In this document: one piece after another, positions 35,979 to 45,310 of the stretch | Numbering within the stretch: the stretch's first letter is position 1 | Layout of the letters: every line of letters starts with the position of its first letter | Source: Lachnospiraceae bacterium | GTDB lineage: Bacteria; Bacillota; Clostridia; Lachnospirales; Lachnospiraceae | DNA length: 64,000 nt | Direction: 5' to 3' | NCBI GenBank assembly: GCA_022769625.1 | Contig: JALEJP010000062.1 | Location: 17,252-81,251 of the forward strand | Position numbers and translations under genes: made by a program | The notes under the pieces: generated by a model | Told to the model about the DNA's origin: nothing | Databases searched by the model: none | What the model saw: the letters and a program-made list of their open reading frames with translations, nothing else

Positions 35979-37238
35979 TCATTCTCCATTCTGTGCATTC
36001 AGAATCTCAATGGCTTTCTGAAGCTGATTATCTTCTTCCTCCGTTATGGTTACTTTGTTTTTCAGGCTTTCATCCAGTTCCACCGTGACATCCGGCTCAA
36101 TTCCTTTTTGATGAATGTCTGTCCCTTTTGGTGTATAGTATTTTGAAATAGTCAATTTGACTGCCGTCCCATCCTTCAGACTTACGATTCTCTGAACGAT
36201 CCCTTTTCCAAAAGTAGTAGTGCCAACCAGAGTACCAATACCATGATCTTTGATCGCACCGCTGAAAATCTCCGCTGCACTTGCACTGTATTCATTGACC
36301 AGAACCACAAGAGGCTTTGTAAATTCATGTGTTCCATCACAGGTATATTCTTCCCTCTGTCCGTATTTATCCTCTGTATATACGATCAGTCCTTCCGGAA
36401 GCATTTGCCTGAGCATTTCACAGCAGGACTGTAACAGCCCTCCCAGATTATTTCTCAGATCAATGATCAGTTTTTCCATTCCCTGATCTTCCAATTCGGC
36501 AAGAGCTTCTGAAAACTGATCTACGGTCACCGCATCAAATTCACTGATTGCAATATAACCGATGTGATTCTCCAACATTTTTGATGCCACCGTTGGGACA
36601 GACACATCCATGCGTTCCACATCAAAACCCAGATAATCCGCTTCTCCATCCCGAACGATCTCCAGATGAACCGCAGAACCCTCTGCCGTTTTAATCAGAG
36701 TGACCACATCGGTCAGATCCATCCCTGTCACTTCCGTATCATTGACACTGTAAATGATATCACCCGGAAGCAATCCAGCCCGATCCGCCGGCGCATCCTC
36801 AAAACAGGTCACTACCGTGACGATTCCCGTCTCCGGATCCTGAGACAGTTTTGCCCCGATTCCTCTGTACTCTCCGGATGTGGACTCCTGGATCTTCTGC
36901 AGCTCTTCCTCTGTATAATAAGCCGCATAGGAATCCTCAAGACCTTTGACCAGACCTTTGTACAGCTGCGCTTCCACCTTTTCTTCACTCACTTCATTTA
37001 AATAATTTTCATTTATAACCGCTTCAATCGTTTCGATTTTGCCGTCTATTTTATCCATATCCAGATGAAGTTCTCCATCCTGTGTATTTTCTTCCACAAC
37101 AGCAAGTCCCTGCTCATCTGTTCCATGCTGTGTAATGCTCCTGGTAACACCAAGTCCTGCTGCTGTTACCGCTGCCGTCACAAAAACTCCACATAAAAAC
37201 CCTTTTCCGAATTTCTTCCCGTCACTCATATCTGTCAC
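35979..37238 (-). CDS. S41 carboxyl-terminal processing protease
   Basis: 419 aa, CtpA/CtpB-like. An N-terminal membrane anchor (GFLCGVFVTAAVTAAGLGV) places it outside the membrane. A PDZ domain (about 110-200: GIGAKLSQDPETGIVTVV, DRAGLLPGDIIYSVND) recognises substrate C-termini. The protease domain has LIIDLRNNLGGLLQSCCEM, the catalytic Ser in NEYSASAAEIFSGAI (about 321) and Lys in TFGKGIVQ (about 344). Such enzymes trim or degrade exported proteins; CtpB has a role in sporulation signalling in Bacillus. It is followed 19 bases later by the sigma-like gene, likely one operon with TIGR04086 and rho. Confidence 0.95.
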   Translation of the reverse strand: MTDMSDGKKFGKGFLCGVFVTAAVTAAGLGVTRSITQHGTDEQGLAVVEENTQDGELHLDMDKIDGKIETIEAVINENYLNEVSEEKVEAQLYKGLVKGLEDSYAAYYTEEELQKIQESTSGEYRGIGAKLSQDPETGIVTVVTCFEDAPADRAGLLPGDIIYSVNDTEVTGMDLTDVVTLIKTAEGSAVHLEIVRDGEADYLGFDVERMDVSVPTVASKMLENHIGYIAISEFDAVTVDQFSEALAELEDQGMEKLIIDLRNNLGGLLQSCCEMLRQMLPEGLIVYTEDKYGQREEYTCDGTHEFTKPLVVLVNEYSASAAEIFSGAIKDHGIGTLVGTTTFGKGIVQRIVSLKDGTAVKLTISKYYTPKGTDIHQKGIEPDVTVELDESLKNKVTITEEEDNQLQKAIEILNAQNGE

Positions 37239-37266
37239 TCCTCATAAAACGAATGTGCTTTCAAGA

Positions 37267-37309
37267 CAAGAGACCGGTTCCAGTACACACTGAACTCCCC
37301 GGTCTCTTG
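37267..37309 (+). terminator. Strong hairpin whose U-tract points against the flanking genes
   Basis: CAAGAGACCGG (37267-37277) pairs perfectly with CCGGTCTCTTG (37299-37309), with further pairing inside (GTTC/GAAC). A T tract (CGTTTTTATAT) follows on the plus strand only. Both neighbours, ctpA and the CdaR gene, are on the minus strand. It may stop antisense transcripts or serve the CdaR gene as a weak terminator. Confidence 0.5.
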
Positions 37310-37356
37310 CGTTTTTATATCTTACGCACTGTCTCACATGATTATGATTCCACACA

Positions 37357-38445
37357 TCAGTAATCCAGTGTCTCCATATATTTCATATATTTTACTACCA
37401 TCAAAGCGATCTTGAAAGTAATCGCATCTTCAAAAACGCGCAAATCAAGACCTGTGCTCTTCTGCAGTTTATCCAGGCGATACACCAGCGTATTACGATG
37501 GATGTAAAGCTGCCTGGAGGTCTCTGAAACGTTCAGACTGTTCTCAAAGAATTTATTAATCGTAGTCAGTGTCTCCTCGTCAAAATCATCCGGTGATTTA
37601 TTCTCAAAAATTTCCTTGATGAACATCTTACAGAGAGGAATAGGCAGCTGATAGATCAGCCGTCCGATTCCAAGAGAGCTGTACGCAATCACATTACGTT
37701 CTTCAAAGAAGATCTTTCCCACATCCATAGCCATACGCGCTTCTTTGTAGGAACGTGATACCTCCTTAATCTCCTCCACGATGGTACCGTAAGCAACATG
37801 CGCCTCTTCCTTTTTTTCCGGCGGCAGTGCACTGAGGATCTGGCGGGCAACTTTTTCCATTTCCGGATAACTGTCCCCATTTGCCAGCTCTTTCACAACA
37901 ATAATACTTTTTTCATCTACCGCTGTAATAAAGTCACCAGATTTGGTTCCAAGCAGCGTACGAATGCACTCCAGAGAAACATTGTCTTTCTCATGGTTCG
38001 TCTCAATCAGAAAAACAACTCTCCGTGCATTTGTATCAATATGCAGTTTCTTGGCACGGTTATAAATATCAACCAGCAGCAAATTATCCAGCAAAAGATT
38101 TTTAATAAAATTATCTTTGTCAAAACGCTCTTTATATGCTACCAGAAGATTCTGTATCTGGAAAGCAGCCATTTTGCCAATCATGTAGACATCATCACTA
38201 TCGCCTTTTGTCACCAGCACATATTCTACCTGATGTTCGTCGTAAATTTTGAAAAACTGATGCCCCTGAACAACCTGGCTGTCTGCCGGAGAATCCACGA
38301 ACGGAACTACAGAAGAACGGTATTCTTCAGATTCTGGAAATGTAGCAGCCAGCACATTTCCTTCCAAATCAATTACACAAAAATCAATTCTTGATATCGC
38401 TTTCAATCCTTCTATGGTTGACTGTAGTATCTGATTCGATATCAT
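37357..38445 (-). CDS. CdaR/PucR-family transcriptional regulator
   Basis: 362 aa. The N-terminal part (about 1-135) is a CdaR-type sugar-diacid-binding domain (ISRIDFCVIDLEGNVLAATF), the centre a GGDEF-like degenerate region, and the C-terminus a PucR-type helix-turn-helix (NVSETSRQLYIHRNTLVYRL, about 310-330). In homologues the N-terminal domain senses small acids such as glycerate or glucarate, but no such pathway genes are nearby and the ligand is unknown. I start at ATG 38445 (MISNQILQSTIEGLKAI), with AAAGGAGAGAAGAAT before it. Monocistronic, between GH84 and ctpA. Confidence 0.9.
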   Translation of the reverse strand: MISNQILQSTIEGLKAISRIDFCVIDLEGNVLAATFPESEEYRSSVVPFVDSPADSQVVQGHQFFKIYDEHQVEYVLVTKGDSDDVYMIGKMAAFQIQNLLVAYKERFDKDNFIKNLLLDNLLLVDIYNRAKKLHIDTNARRVVFLIETNHEKDNVSLECIRTLLGTKSGDFITAVDEKSIIVVKELANGDSYPEMEKVARQILSALPPEKKEEAHVAYGTIVEEIKEVSRSYKEARMAMDVGKIFFEERNVIAYSSLGIGRLIYQLPIPLCKMFIKEIFENKSPDDFDEETLTTINKFFENSLNVSETSRQLYIHRNTLVYRLDKLQKSTGLDLRVFEDAITFKIALMVVKYMKYMETLDY

Positions 38446-38575
38446 ATTCTTCTCTCCTTTCCATACATTTTCCAATGTCAAAATCTGACTTGTATACTAT
38501 TGTAATATAAATCGCCAAAAAAAGAAAGAGAAATTTGGTATTTTTTATGCTTTTCGCTCTATCATTTCCCACAGG

Positions 38576-38603
38576 AAAAGGACTGCCGCATTGGCAGCAG
38601 TCC
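38576..38603 (-). terminator. Terminator after the GH84 gene
   Basis: GGACTGC (38580-38586) pairs with GCAGTCC (38597-38603); the minus strand continues CTTTTCC. It lies 21 bases past the GH84 stop. Confidence 0.75.
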
Positions 38604-38623
38604 CTTTCCCTCATTTTTACTGT

Positions 38624-41600
38624 TTATTTTCTTGTTACCTTTTTAGAAGAAGACATTACACTGACCTGACTCTTTTTCAACGTCACGATCTTGTAGTAAT
38701 AGGTTCCTTTCTTCTTTGCACCCTTATCCAGATAAGAAACCGTCTTGTTCTTGCTGATCTTCTTGATCCGTTTATAACCGGATGATTTCTTTGTGGAACG
38801 GTATATTACATAACCAGTCGCATTTTTATTACGCTTCCAGGTAAGTTTTACTTTACTTCCGGAAACGACCGCTTTTTTCAACGTTGTCTTTGCTGCAAAA
38901 GCAATACTTCTGGAAATGCCTCTGTCACTTGCCTTTACCGATGCGTCTTTGGAAACTGCAACTGCACAGTAAGCTGCTGATTTGATTCCCTTAATATCAG
39001 CTGCCTTCGTATCATTGAAAGATGCCTTGCCGGAAGCGGTGCTGCCAACAAGTACTGTTTTGCCCTTTACGGTACGATAAATATCGTAATGGTCTGCTCC
39101 GTCTGTCGGATTCACGGTAACCTTTACAACAACACCGTTCTTTGCTGCAGTTGCTTTTACAGACTTGATCGAAGGTGCTGCAAGCTTCTTCTCAGCTGCT
39201 GAGGACTTCAGATTGGACTGTGCTTCGCTCAATACTGCCAGAAGGCTTCTTAATGTCACTGTATCATTGCTGTCTGCTGCATTTTTCGCTGCGTTATATG
39301 CTGCCACAAATGCGTCCCAGCTTTCCCTGGTATTGCTGCCCTGGCCAGCTGCATATGCTGCCTCTGCCTTGCTGATTGCTTCAGCAAACGCTGCTTTTAC
39401 TTCCTCAAGTTCTGCCTCTTCTTTTGTCTTGAGAGCATTTACCGCATCCTGCAGTTTTTTCTGTGCTCCTGCAACATCATCGGAAGATACCACAGCATTA
39501 CTCAGTACTTTTTCTGCCTCAGCTATGGCAGCCTCAAGAACTTTCCAGGAAGCTTCAGAATAAAGAGAACTGTCTTTTGCTTTTGCATTGTTTACTTCAT
39601 TCTGAAGAGCTGTTCTCTCTTCTTCGGAAGCCTTTTCACCGGTTACGGTAACCGTCATCTGTTTTGTAGCTGTCTTTCCGTTCAGTTCAACCGTCACCTG
39701 AATCGTTGCTTTTCCAGGACCTTTCACAGTCAGTACATCGCCGTCCAGCACTGCCCCTGTTTTGCCTGCATCTACAACGGAATAAGTATAGTTGATGTCT
39801 TTCTCATGAACCTCACAGTCTGATACAGATGCACTGGCATCAAGCTTCAGGGCTGCGGTTGTATCATTCAGAGCCAAATGAACCGTCTGATCTTTAAAAT
39901 CAATAGCTGTAATTTCACAGGTACACTCTTTTTCCTGTCCGGTAAAGGTGTAGGAAATGGTCATGGATGTACCATCTGCTGCTACTTTTACGGACGGAGC
40001 TGCTGTCATTCCATTGGATAATGTCACTTCTTCCGGTTTACTTACATCTGTAAATCTGTATGCGCCGGATGCTTTCAGAACCGTTTTCACTTCATATGTA
40101 CTGCCCTGTTTGAACACTGCACCTGCTGCCATTTCTTCTCCATCCTCATACCAGGTTGTTCTGGAAGTAAAAGGTGAGATTGCAATATTCACAGAAGGTA
40201 CGGCTGCTTCCAGCGCATGTGCCAGCTCTGCATAGGATTTCTGCAGATTATTGGAATAATCCACTCCGCTGTACAGACGGATATCTGCCAGCATTCCTGT
40301 ATATGGAGGTGTTGCAGAATCATTCATATCCTTGTCAACATTATAGCCTGTGGTAAATACACTGTCGCTGTAGGATTTCAGAGTTACTTCGTAAGAATCG
40401 CTTGCGTTTGCTCTTCCGGCTGTCGGCGTGCCTGCTGCTCCGTCCACATAAATCTGCATCTTTGTTCCGGTAAATACGATCAGGACATCATGCCATTTGT
40501 TCCAGAAATCCGAATCAATCGCACAGCTGCTCTCAACCCAGCTTCCTCTGGCATCACACGCATAAACAAGTACACAGTTACTCTTGAGCTGCACTCCGTA
40601 CTGGGAATCCATCTTTCCAAGCATCTGGTATGTGCCGCTGCCTGTAACCTCAGATGCGTTCATGCGGAAACGGATAAACATCGCATTATCCTCACCGGAC
40701 ACGTCAAATTTATCATTATTCTCTCCGCTGTTTGCTGCGGTCAGACGTCCCGTATAACCAAAGCCGCCGTCTTTGTAGGAAACGTTAACATCCTCGTTTG
40801 TCAGAGTTGCCGGTTTTTCGGCCTGGTCGGCAACCTCAGCAAAGTGTTTGCTGTCCTCCGACAGCGTAATCTCTGCGTCTTTTCCTGCCTCACCCGTCTT
40901 TGGTACGGTAAAGGAAACAGACGGCGCCTCAAGAATCATCTCTTCTTCCGGAGCTTCCACATATTTGCCAAGTACACCAAACTCTGCTGCATTGATGAAC
41001 ATATTCGGCTGGGCACCTTCTGTATGGATTGCCTCAATTTTAATGTTTGTTACACCCGCAACCGGTTCAAACTCTGCTGTTTTCTCCTGAAGGGTCTCTT
41101 CTCCTTCGTAAGACCACTGAACATTGGTTACCTTGGTGTAAGTCTGTCCCTGATCCGTTGACACGTAAATATTGGCTTCGGTAATCGCACCATTCTTTGG
41201 AAGTCCCTGAGAATCACGTGTATATCTCGGAAGATAGGTCAACGCCTTTACTGCATAGGCTTTATCCAGAGTAATCGTGTACGTATTGTTTCCGATAAGC
41301 TTTGATCCGTCATATTCAGCCTGAGGTGCACTGTTATCCTTCCAGTTTGTATGCCAGAACGTATCCGGATCTCCGTCAACTGCCGCACCTACGATTCCGT
41401 TGCCTGCACCTTCTCCTACCGGTTCTTCACTGTCTGCCGCTCCGCTGAGATTGGACAGCTTCTTATATCCATCGTTTACCGGAGGATTCGCCAGTTTCTC
41501 CAGCCCAAGAATAGCTTCATCCAGTTCATCCATAGCCGCAATTTTTTCTTCTACGCCTGCTTCCGGATTTTCTGCAACAGCTTTTGCCGCTGCGATCGCT

Positions 41601-44600
41601 TTTCTGAGATTGGAATACGACTCCGCTGTGTACTGGGACCCATCCACTTCTTCCGCTTTTGTGATTGCATCCTGCAATGCTGTCTCCGGAGTGGAATCCG
41701 TAGGATTAGTGTACATCTCGTATATAACCGGAGCGCTCTCCCACTGGATCTTCACTTCATTGATTGCGCCATAGAATACCAGATTTTTAAATACATTCAG
41801 TCCTTTGGAAAGAGTTCCAATCTCCAGCCATCTTCCATCATTTGTATGAATGGATACCTTTGCATTGGAAATACTTTCCGGATCCTGCAGAATATACAGT
41901 GCATCCTTGCTTCCAGCCTCAAGGCGATAAGTCAGGCTGCCGCTGCCTTCTGCTGCCCGGAACGCCGTTGTCAGTGAATTGTCCACTGCTTTTCCCGCTT
42001 CTCCGCCTTCTGATCCAGCCGGTTCTGCAAAGATTGTCTTGTCTGCATCGCTGTTTTCCACTTCCAAGGATGTCACGGTGAATGTCACATCATCCTCGTT
42101 CTTATTGATAAAGCGGATCCATTTTGCATCCATGACTGTGGATGGATCTGCCTCATACCAGTTAAATCCATTGTAGCTGTATTCCAGAGTGATCTGCTCT
42201 GCATTGGTATAGTCCGCTGTCATGGAAGTCAGCTCGCGCACACCTGCAAATTCCATACCCACATACTCACCCGGCTTCAGCGTAATGCTTTCCAGATTTG
42301 GAATAGAAGCATCATTTTTATTGATCGTTACATTAATATCTTTGTATTCCTCCACATTGGTATACAAAAACTCTTCCACCGGAAGGGTCTCAACCTGGAA
42401 TTCACGGATTGCATACCATTTGCCGGTAGAGGAAGGCGTTCTCAGACGCACATAACGAGCCTTCAGGGACTGTGCTGTCACATCTGTCTCGATATCATTG
42501 GTGCCAAAGGTACCGATCTCCTCCCAATGCTCATTATCCAGGGAGTATTCCAGAATACCATTTGAGAAAATATCTCCGTGCGTAGGCTCTTTTCCCTGCA
42601 GGATGCGGATATTGCCAAGCTTGTACACATCACCAAGATCCACACCTACATAGGCACCTGCAGATACACTTGCATTAAACCACACAAAAGTACTGTCGTT
42701 TCCGTCCAGTGCCAGGTCTGCATTGCCCTGATAGTAGCCACCGACACCACTGTAGATCAGTTTCTTTTCCCCGGTTGCCGGTTCATTTCCGGACCCGCCG
42801 CCGCTAAAGCTGCTGTTGAGCACTGCCAGTGCTTCTTCCTTCACAGCCCTATCCATCTCTGCCGCAAACGGCATAATCTTCATTGCTCCGGCTTCGACCA
42901 TCTGAGTGCCGTTCAGCAGCGGAGATTCACAATTCTGAGATTTCTTGTAATTGTTAATGGCACTGATGTAGCCATTGTAAATACCTTCTGTATCATTCGT
43001 CTGAATCGCCATCGCCGTTCTGACATAACCGATACATGCTTTGGAGAGATAGCGCAGAGAATCTACCCATGGCTTCATCTCATCCTGAAGATTTACATTG
43101 GTACCATTGGTCTGGAAATCGTCAGCTGCCGCAACGATCTTCTCCAGCTGTTCAATCAGAGCACTTCCGGACTCTGTCAGATCCTCTTTTGCCTTATAAG
43201 CTGTCTTAAATGCATTGATATACGGTGTCAGCTCCACAGACTCACCCATGCTGGTGATACCACCCGGGCTCGGATTGGTCATATGCTTACACAACTCGTG
43301 CATCGCTTCCGGTGCTCCGGCGTCAATGTATTTAAATCCGTCCGCCCAGCTCTTTTCCGCGTCAAAATCTGCCGTATTCCATGCAAAATCTGCGATTGCA
43401 AACAGAGAGGTTTTGGAAGCCTCCGCCTGCTCCAGCGGGTTGGTTACAATACCTTTGAAGTTGGTCAGTCCTCTCTCAAGAATCTCACTTCCGGCAGGAC
43501 CCATAACAAGACGTTTGTGGTTTACGTCATTTACCGGCCAGTTCAGCCACATAAATGCCTCGCGACCTGTCTTGCTGTAGAAATTATCAAATGTGTTCTG
43601 ACTTGCCGGATGGCATACCCACTCACCGGTCCACATCAGCTCCACATCCGTCAGATTTTTGAAATAATTGAAGTAGCTGGATACGCTGTAGCCGCCGCCC
43701 CAGCTTGCTGCTGCTGTACAGTACACCTGCGGAACAAATACCAGATTGTAGGTTCCCTCATGCGCCTTTACCCATTCAGACATATCTCTGCAGAGATCCG
43801 CCTGTACCTGCGCACTGCTCAGGGCATCGTCCGCCGAGATCACAAACTGGCGTACACCTGCATCATAGAGCTGCTGGAATTTCTTCTTGATGATCTCAAG
43901 ACTATCCGCATAGTTGGAAGCGTTGATCGCATCATGCATAAATGGATGAATCGCCCATGCGAAACGGCATTTGGATGACTGTCCTGCTTCCACCATCTTT
44001 TTGATATTTGCCAGTTCTTCCTGCGGATAAAGCTCTCTCCACTGGCTGTTGTGATACGGATCATCCTTCGGAGCAAAGATGTAAATGTTCATCTTAAAAT
44101 CACCGCCGAAGTTCATCAGGCTGATGCGGTCCTCGACAGACCATGGAATTCCATAGTAGCCTTCGATGAATCCGCGGTACTGCCCGGATGCATAATCTTC
44201 GATCTGCAGCTGACGGACATTGGAACCTTCCGTCTGATTAAAAATCATTTTTAACGTGCTCAATCCATAAAATGCAGCATCCGTATCCTTTCCAAGTACG
44301 GCAATGACGTCATCCTGGATCACCAGAACATATGCATCTCTCTGCTCAAACAAATCATCTGCATATGTCACATTCGCCCGAAACCAGCTCTCCACTGTGT
44401 CGCCGGAACCATTTGTACCGATCAGAATATTTGTCTTTCCAGATACCAGACCATCTGTACGGGACCCTGTTATTCCCTTAATGGCAAGTACATCATTCAG
44501 ACGATTGACGGTCGCCGAATCGATCGTGCTCTCCAGCACTACATTAGCGGAATCCCCAAGAATCATCTCTTTGTCTCCGTAAGAAACATCTCTCGGAGTA

Positions 44601-44734
44601 GGATAAATCTCGTACTCCTGCGCAGCAGAAGGTTCTTCTGCCGCCTGTGCATCAAATCCTGTAAACGAAAGGCCTGTGATAACCAGCGCAAACGTCAGTA
44701 CAAGACTGATGATCTTTTTCATTGTCTTCCCCAT
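38624..44734 (-). CDS. Large secreted multidomain GH84 beta-N-acetylglucosaminidase
   Basis: 2036 aa. Signal peptide (MKKIISLVLTFALVITGLSF, cleaved near AQAAEEP), then an N-terminal GH20b-like domain (about 40-180). The GH84 catalytic domain (about 185-480) contains YRGFIEGYYGIPWS, FAPKDDPYHNSQWRELYP and the catalytic Asp pair in FVISADDALSS (about 300). Next come a CBM32/F5-8C domain (about 655-780), a FIVAR repeat (about 1015-1080), a second F5-8C-like domain (about 1090-1255), a LamG-like domain (about 1310-1505), two FIVAR repeats (about 1700-1845) and two Fn3-like modules rich in Lys (about 1855-2031). GH84 enzymes remove terminal GlcNAc from glycoproteins and mucins. No sortase motif. 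Start ATG 44734 follows AAAGGAGGATTAT. Confidence 0.95.
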   Translation of the reverse strand: MGKTMKKIISLVLTFALVITGLSFTGFDAQAAEEPSAAQEYEIYPTPRDVSYGDKEMILGDSANVVLESTIDSATVNRLNDVLAIKGITGSRTDGLVSGKTNILIGTNGSGDTVESWFRANVTYADDLFEQRDAYVLVIQDDVIAVLGKDTDAAFYGLSTLKMIFNQTEGSNVRQLQIEDYASGQYRGFIEGYYGIPWSVEDRISLMNFGGDFKMNIYIFAPKDDPYHNSQWRELYPQEELANIKKMVEAGQSSKCRFAWAIHPFMHDAINASNYADSLEIIKKKFQQLYDAGVRQFVISADDALSSAQVQADLCRDMSEWVKAHEGTYNLVFVPQVYCTAAASWGGGYSVSSYFNYFKNLTDVELMWTGEWVCHPASQNTFDNFYSKTGREAFMWLNWPVNDVNHKRLVMGPAGSEILERGLTNFKGIVTNPLEQAEASKTSLFAIADFAWNTADFDAEKSWADGFKYIDAGAPEAMHELCKHMTNPSPGGITSMGESVELTPYINAFKTAYKAKEDLTESGSALIEQLEKIVAAADDFQTNGTNVNLQDEMKPWVDSLRYLSKACIGYVRTAMAIQTNDTEGIYNGYISAINNYKKSQNCESPLLNGTQMVEAGAMKIMPFAAEMDRAVKEEALAVLNSSFSGGGSGNEPATGEKKLIYSGVGGYYQGNADLALDGNDSTFVWFNASVSAGAYVGVDLGDVYKLGNIRILQGKEPTHGDIFSNGILEYSLDNEHWEEIGTFGTNDIETDVTAQSLKARYVRLRTPSSTGKWYAIREFQVETLPVEEFLYTNVEEYKDINVTINKNDASIPNLESITLKPGEYVGMEFAGVRELTSMTADYTNAEQITLEYSYNGFNWYEADPSTVMDAKWIRFINKNEDDVTFTVTSLEVENSDADKTIFAEPAGSEGGEAGKAVDNSLTTAFRAAEGSGSLTYRLEAGSKDALYILQDPESISNAKVSIHTNDGRWLEIGTLSKGLNVFKNLVFYGAINEVKIQWESAPVIYEMYTNPTDSTPETALQDAITKAEEVDGSQYTAESYSNLRKAIAAAKAVAENPEAGVEEKIAAMDELDEAILGLEKLANPPVNDGYKKLSNLSGAADSEEPVGEGAGNGIVGAAVDGDPDTFWHTNWKDNSAPQAEYDGSKLIGNNTYTITLDKAYAVKALTYLPRYTRDSQGLPKNGAITEANIYVSTDQGQTYTKVTNVQWSYEGEETLQEKTAEFEPVAGVTNIKIEAIHTEGAQPNMFINAAEFGVLGKYVEAPEEEMILEAPSVSFTVPKTGEAGKDAEITLSEDSKHFAEVADQAEKPATLTNEDVNVSYKDGGFGYTGRLTAANSGENNDKFDVSGEDNAMFIRFRMNASEVTGSGTYQMLGKMDSQYGVQLKSNCVLVYACDARGSWVESSCAIDSDFWNKWHDVLIVFTGTKMQIYVDGAAGTPTAGRANASDSYEVTLKSYSDSVFTTGYNVDKDMNDSATPPYTGMLADIRLYSGVDYSNNLQKSYAELAHALEAAVPSVNIAISPFTSRTTWYEDGEEMAAGAVFKQGSTYEVKTVLKASGAYRFTDVSKPEEVTLSNGMTAAPSVKVAADGTSMTISYTFTGQEKECTCEITAIDFKDQTVHLALNDTTAALKLDASASVSDCEVHEKDINYTYSVVDAGKTGAVLDGDVLTVKGPGKATIQVTVELNGKTATKQMTVTVTGEKASEEERTALQNEVNNAKAKDSSLYSEASWKVLEAAIAEAEKVLSNAVVSSDDVAGAQKKLQDAVNALKTKEEAELEEVKAAFAEAISKAEAAYAAGQGSNTRESWDAFVAAYNAAKNAADSNDTVTLRSLLAVLSEAQSNLKSSAAEKKLAAPSIKSVKATAAKNGVVVKVTVNPTDGADHYDIYRTVKGKTVLVGSTASGKASFNDTKAADIKGIKSAAYCAVAVSKDASVKASDRGISRSIAFAAKTTLKKAVVSGSKVKLTWKRNKNATGYVIYRSTKKSSGYKRIKKISKNKTVSYLDKGAKKKGTYYYKIVTLKKSQVSVMSSSKKVTRK

Positions 44735-44846
44735 ATAATCCTCCTTTTCTTTTGCAGATAATCCGCACAGCGGACTCTGCGCCCCATGAATTTTTTCAAA
44801 AATCAACGCACAGGTTCATTGATTTTTATATAAATTGCACAACTCC

Positions 44847-44875
44847 ATTATATGGTCTCTTTTTCTTCCTGTCAA
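44847..44875 (-). promoter_or_regulatory. Near-consensus promoter for the GH84 gene
   Basis: Minus strand TTGACA (44875-44870), exactly 17 bases, TATAAT (44852-44847): both hexamers perfect. The transcript has a leader of about 105 bases with AAAATCAA/TTGATTTT and GCAGA..TCCGC/GCGGA..TCTGC stems before the ribosome site. Confidence 0.88.
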
Positions 44876-44894
44876 TATTATTTGATTCTTCTAT

Positions 44895-44930
44895 GCAGAA
44901 CACCCCGAAGTTTCCTTCGGGGCATTCTGC
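44895..44930. other. Long hairpin flanked by an A8/T8 run upstream of the GH84 promoter
   Basis: GCAGAA-CA-CCCCGAAG pairs with CTTCGGGG-CA-TTCTGC around a short loop. Eight A bases follow on the plus strand (44931-44938), so neither strand has the U-tract after the stem needed for a normal terminator. Confidence 0.5.
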
Positions 44931-45007
44931 AAAAAAAATGTATGTAAGAAATTGGAAAACGGCGAACTTCTGCTTTTCCGGAGAATCTGCAGTTTCCGGT
45001 AAAGCAA

Positions 45008-45035
45008 AAGGCGTTCCAGATATCTGGAACGCCTT
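45008..45035 (-). terminator. Perfect 28-base palindrome with U-tract, right after a strong promoter
   Basis: AAGGCGTTCCAGA (45008-45020) and TCTGGAACGCCTT (45023-45035) form a fully symmetric stem. The minus strand continues TTTTGCTTT, so it works as a terminator on that strand. The promoter at 45047-45074 would start transcription about 5 bases before it, predicting an RNA of only about 45 bases. Confidence 0.6.
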
Positions 45036-45046
45036 CGTTCAATTAC

Positions 45047-45074
45047 AGTATACACGTTTTCCTGAAATTGTCAA
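45047..45074 (-). promoter_or_regulatory. Promoter facing the 45008-45035 hairpin
   Basis: Minus strand TTGACA (45074-45069), 16 bases, TATACT (45052-45047). No gene starts within 300 bases downstream except GH84, which has its own better promoter. The rest of the 576-base gap 44735-45310 is AT-rich and shows no gene. Confidence 0.65.
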
Positions 45075-45265
45075 ATCTTTTTTCTTTTTTGGAAAAATTC
45101 GGAAGGTTTTTGTTCATATTTTATTCATTTTACATTCAAAATTCTTTCACCTTGTTATCATCCTGTATTCATTTTTTATCGTTATACTATAAACAGTTCA
45201 GAAATGATTTTTCAGAAAGACAATTTCCCAGTATTCTAATACTATTTGAATAAACTTTTCATAAT

Positions 45266-45291
45266 ATGCCAGACAGCAGCCTGTCTGGCAT
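45266..45291 (-). terminator. Hairpin terminator after the second glutamine synthetase gene
   Basis: ATGCCAGACAG (45266-45276) pairs with CTGTCTGGCAT (45281-45291), 19 bases past the stop. The T tract on the minus strand is weak (ATTATG). Confidence 0.7.
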
Positions 45292-45310
45292 CCTCCCTTT
45301 TTGGGGATAT

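Noticed and set aside
42578..43978. 466-aa plus-strand frame inside the GH84 gene
   Set aside because: Antisense shadow rich in Cys/His/Ile as expected from opposite-strand reading; GH84 motifs are clear on the minus strand.
44735..44850. Cyclic-di-GMP riboswitch in the GH84 leader
   Set aside because: GGGGCGCAGAGTCC superficially recalls the GEMM core, but the conserved GGCAAACC and GCAAAGCC elements are absent.
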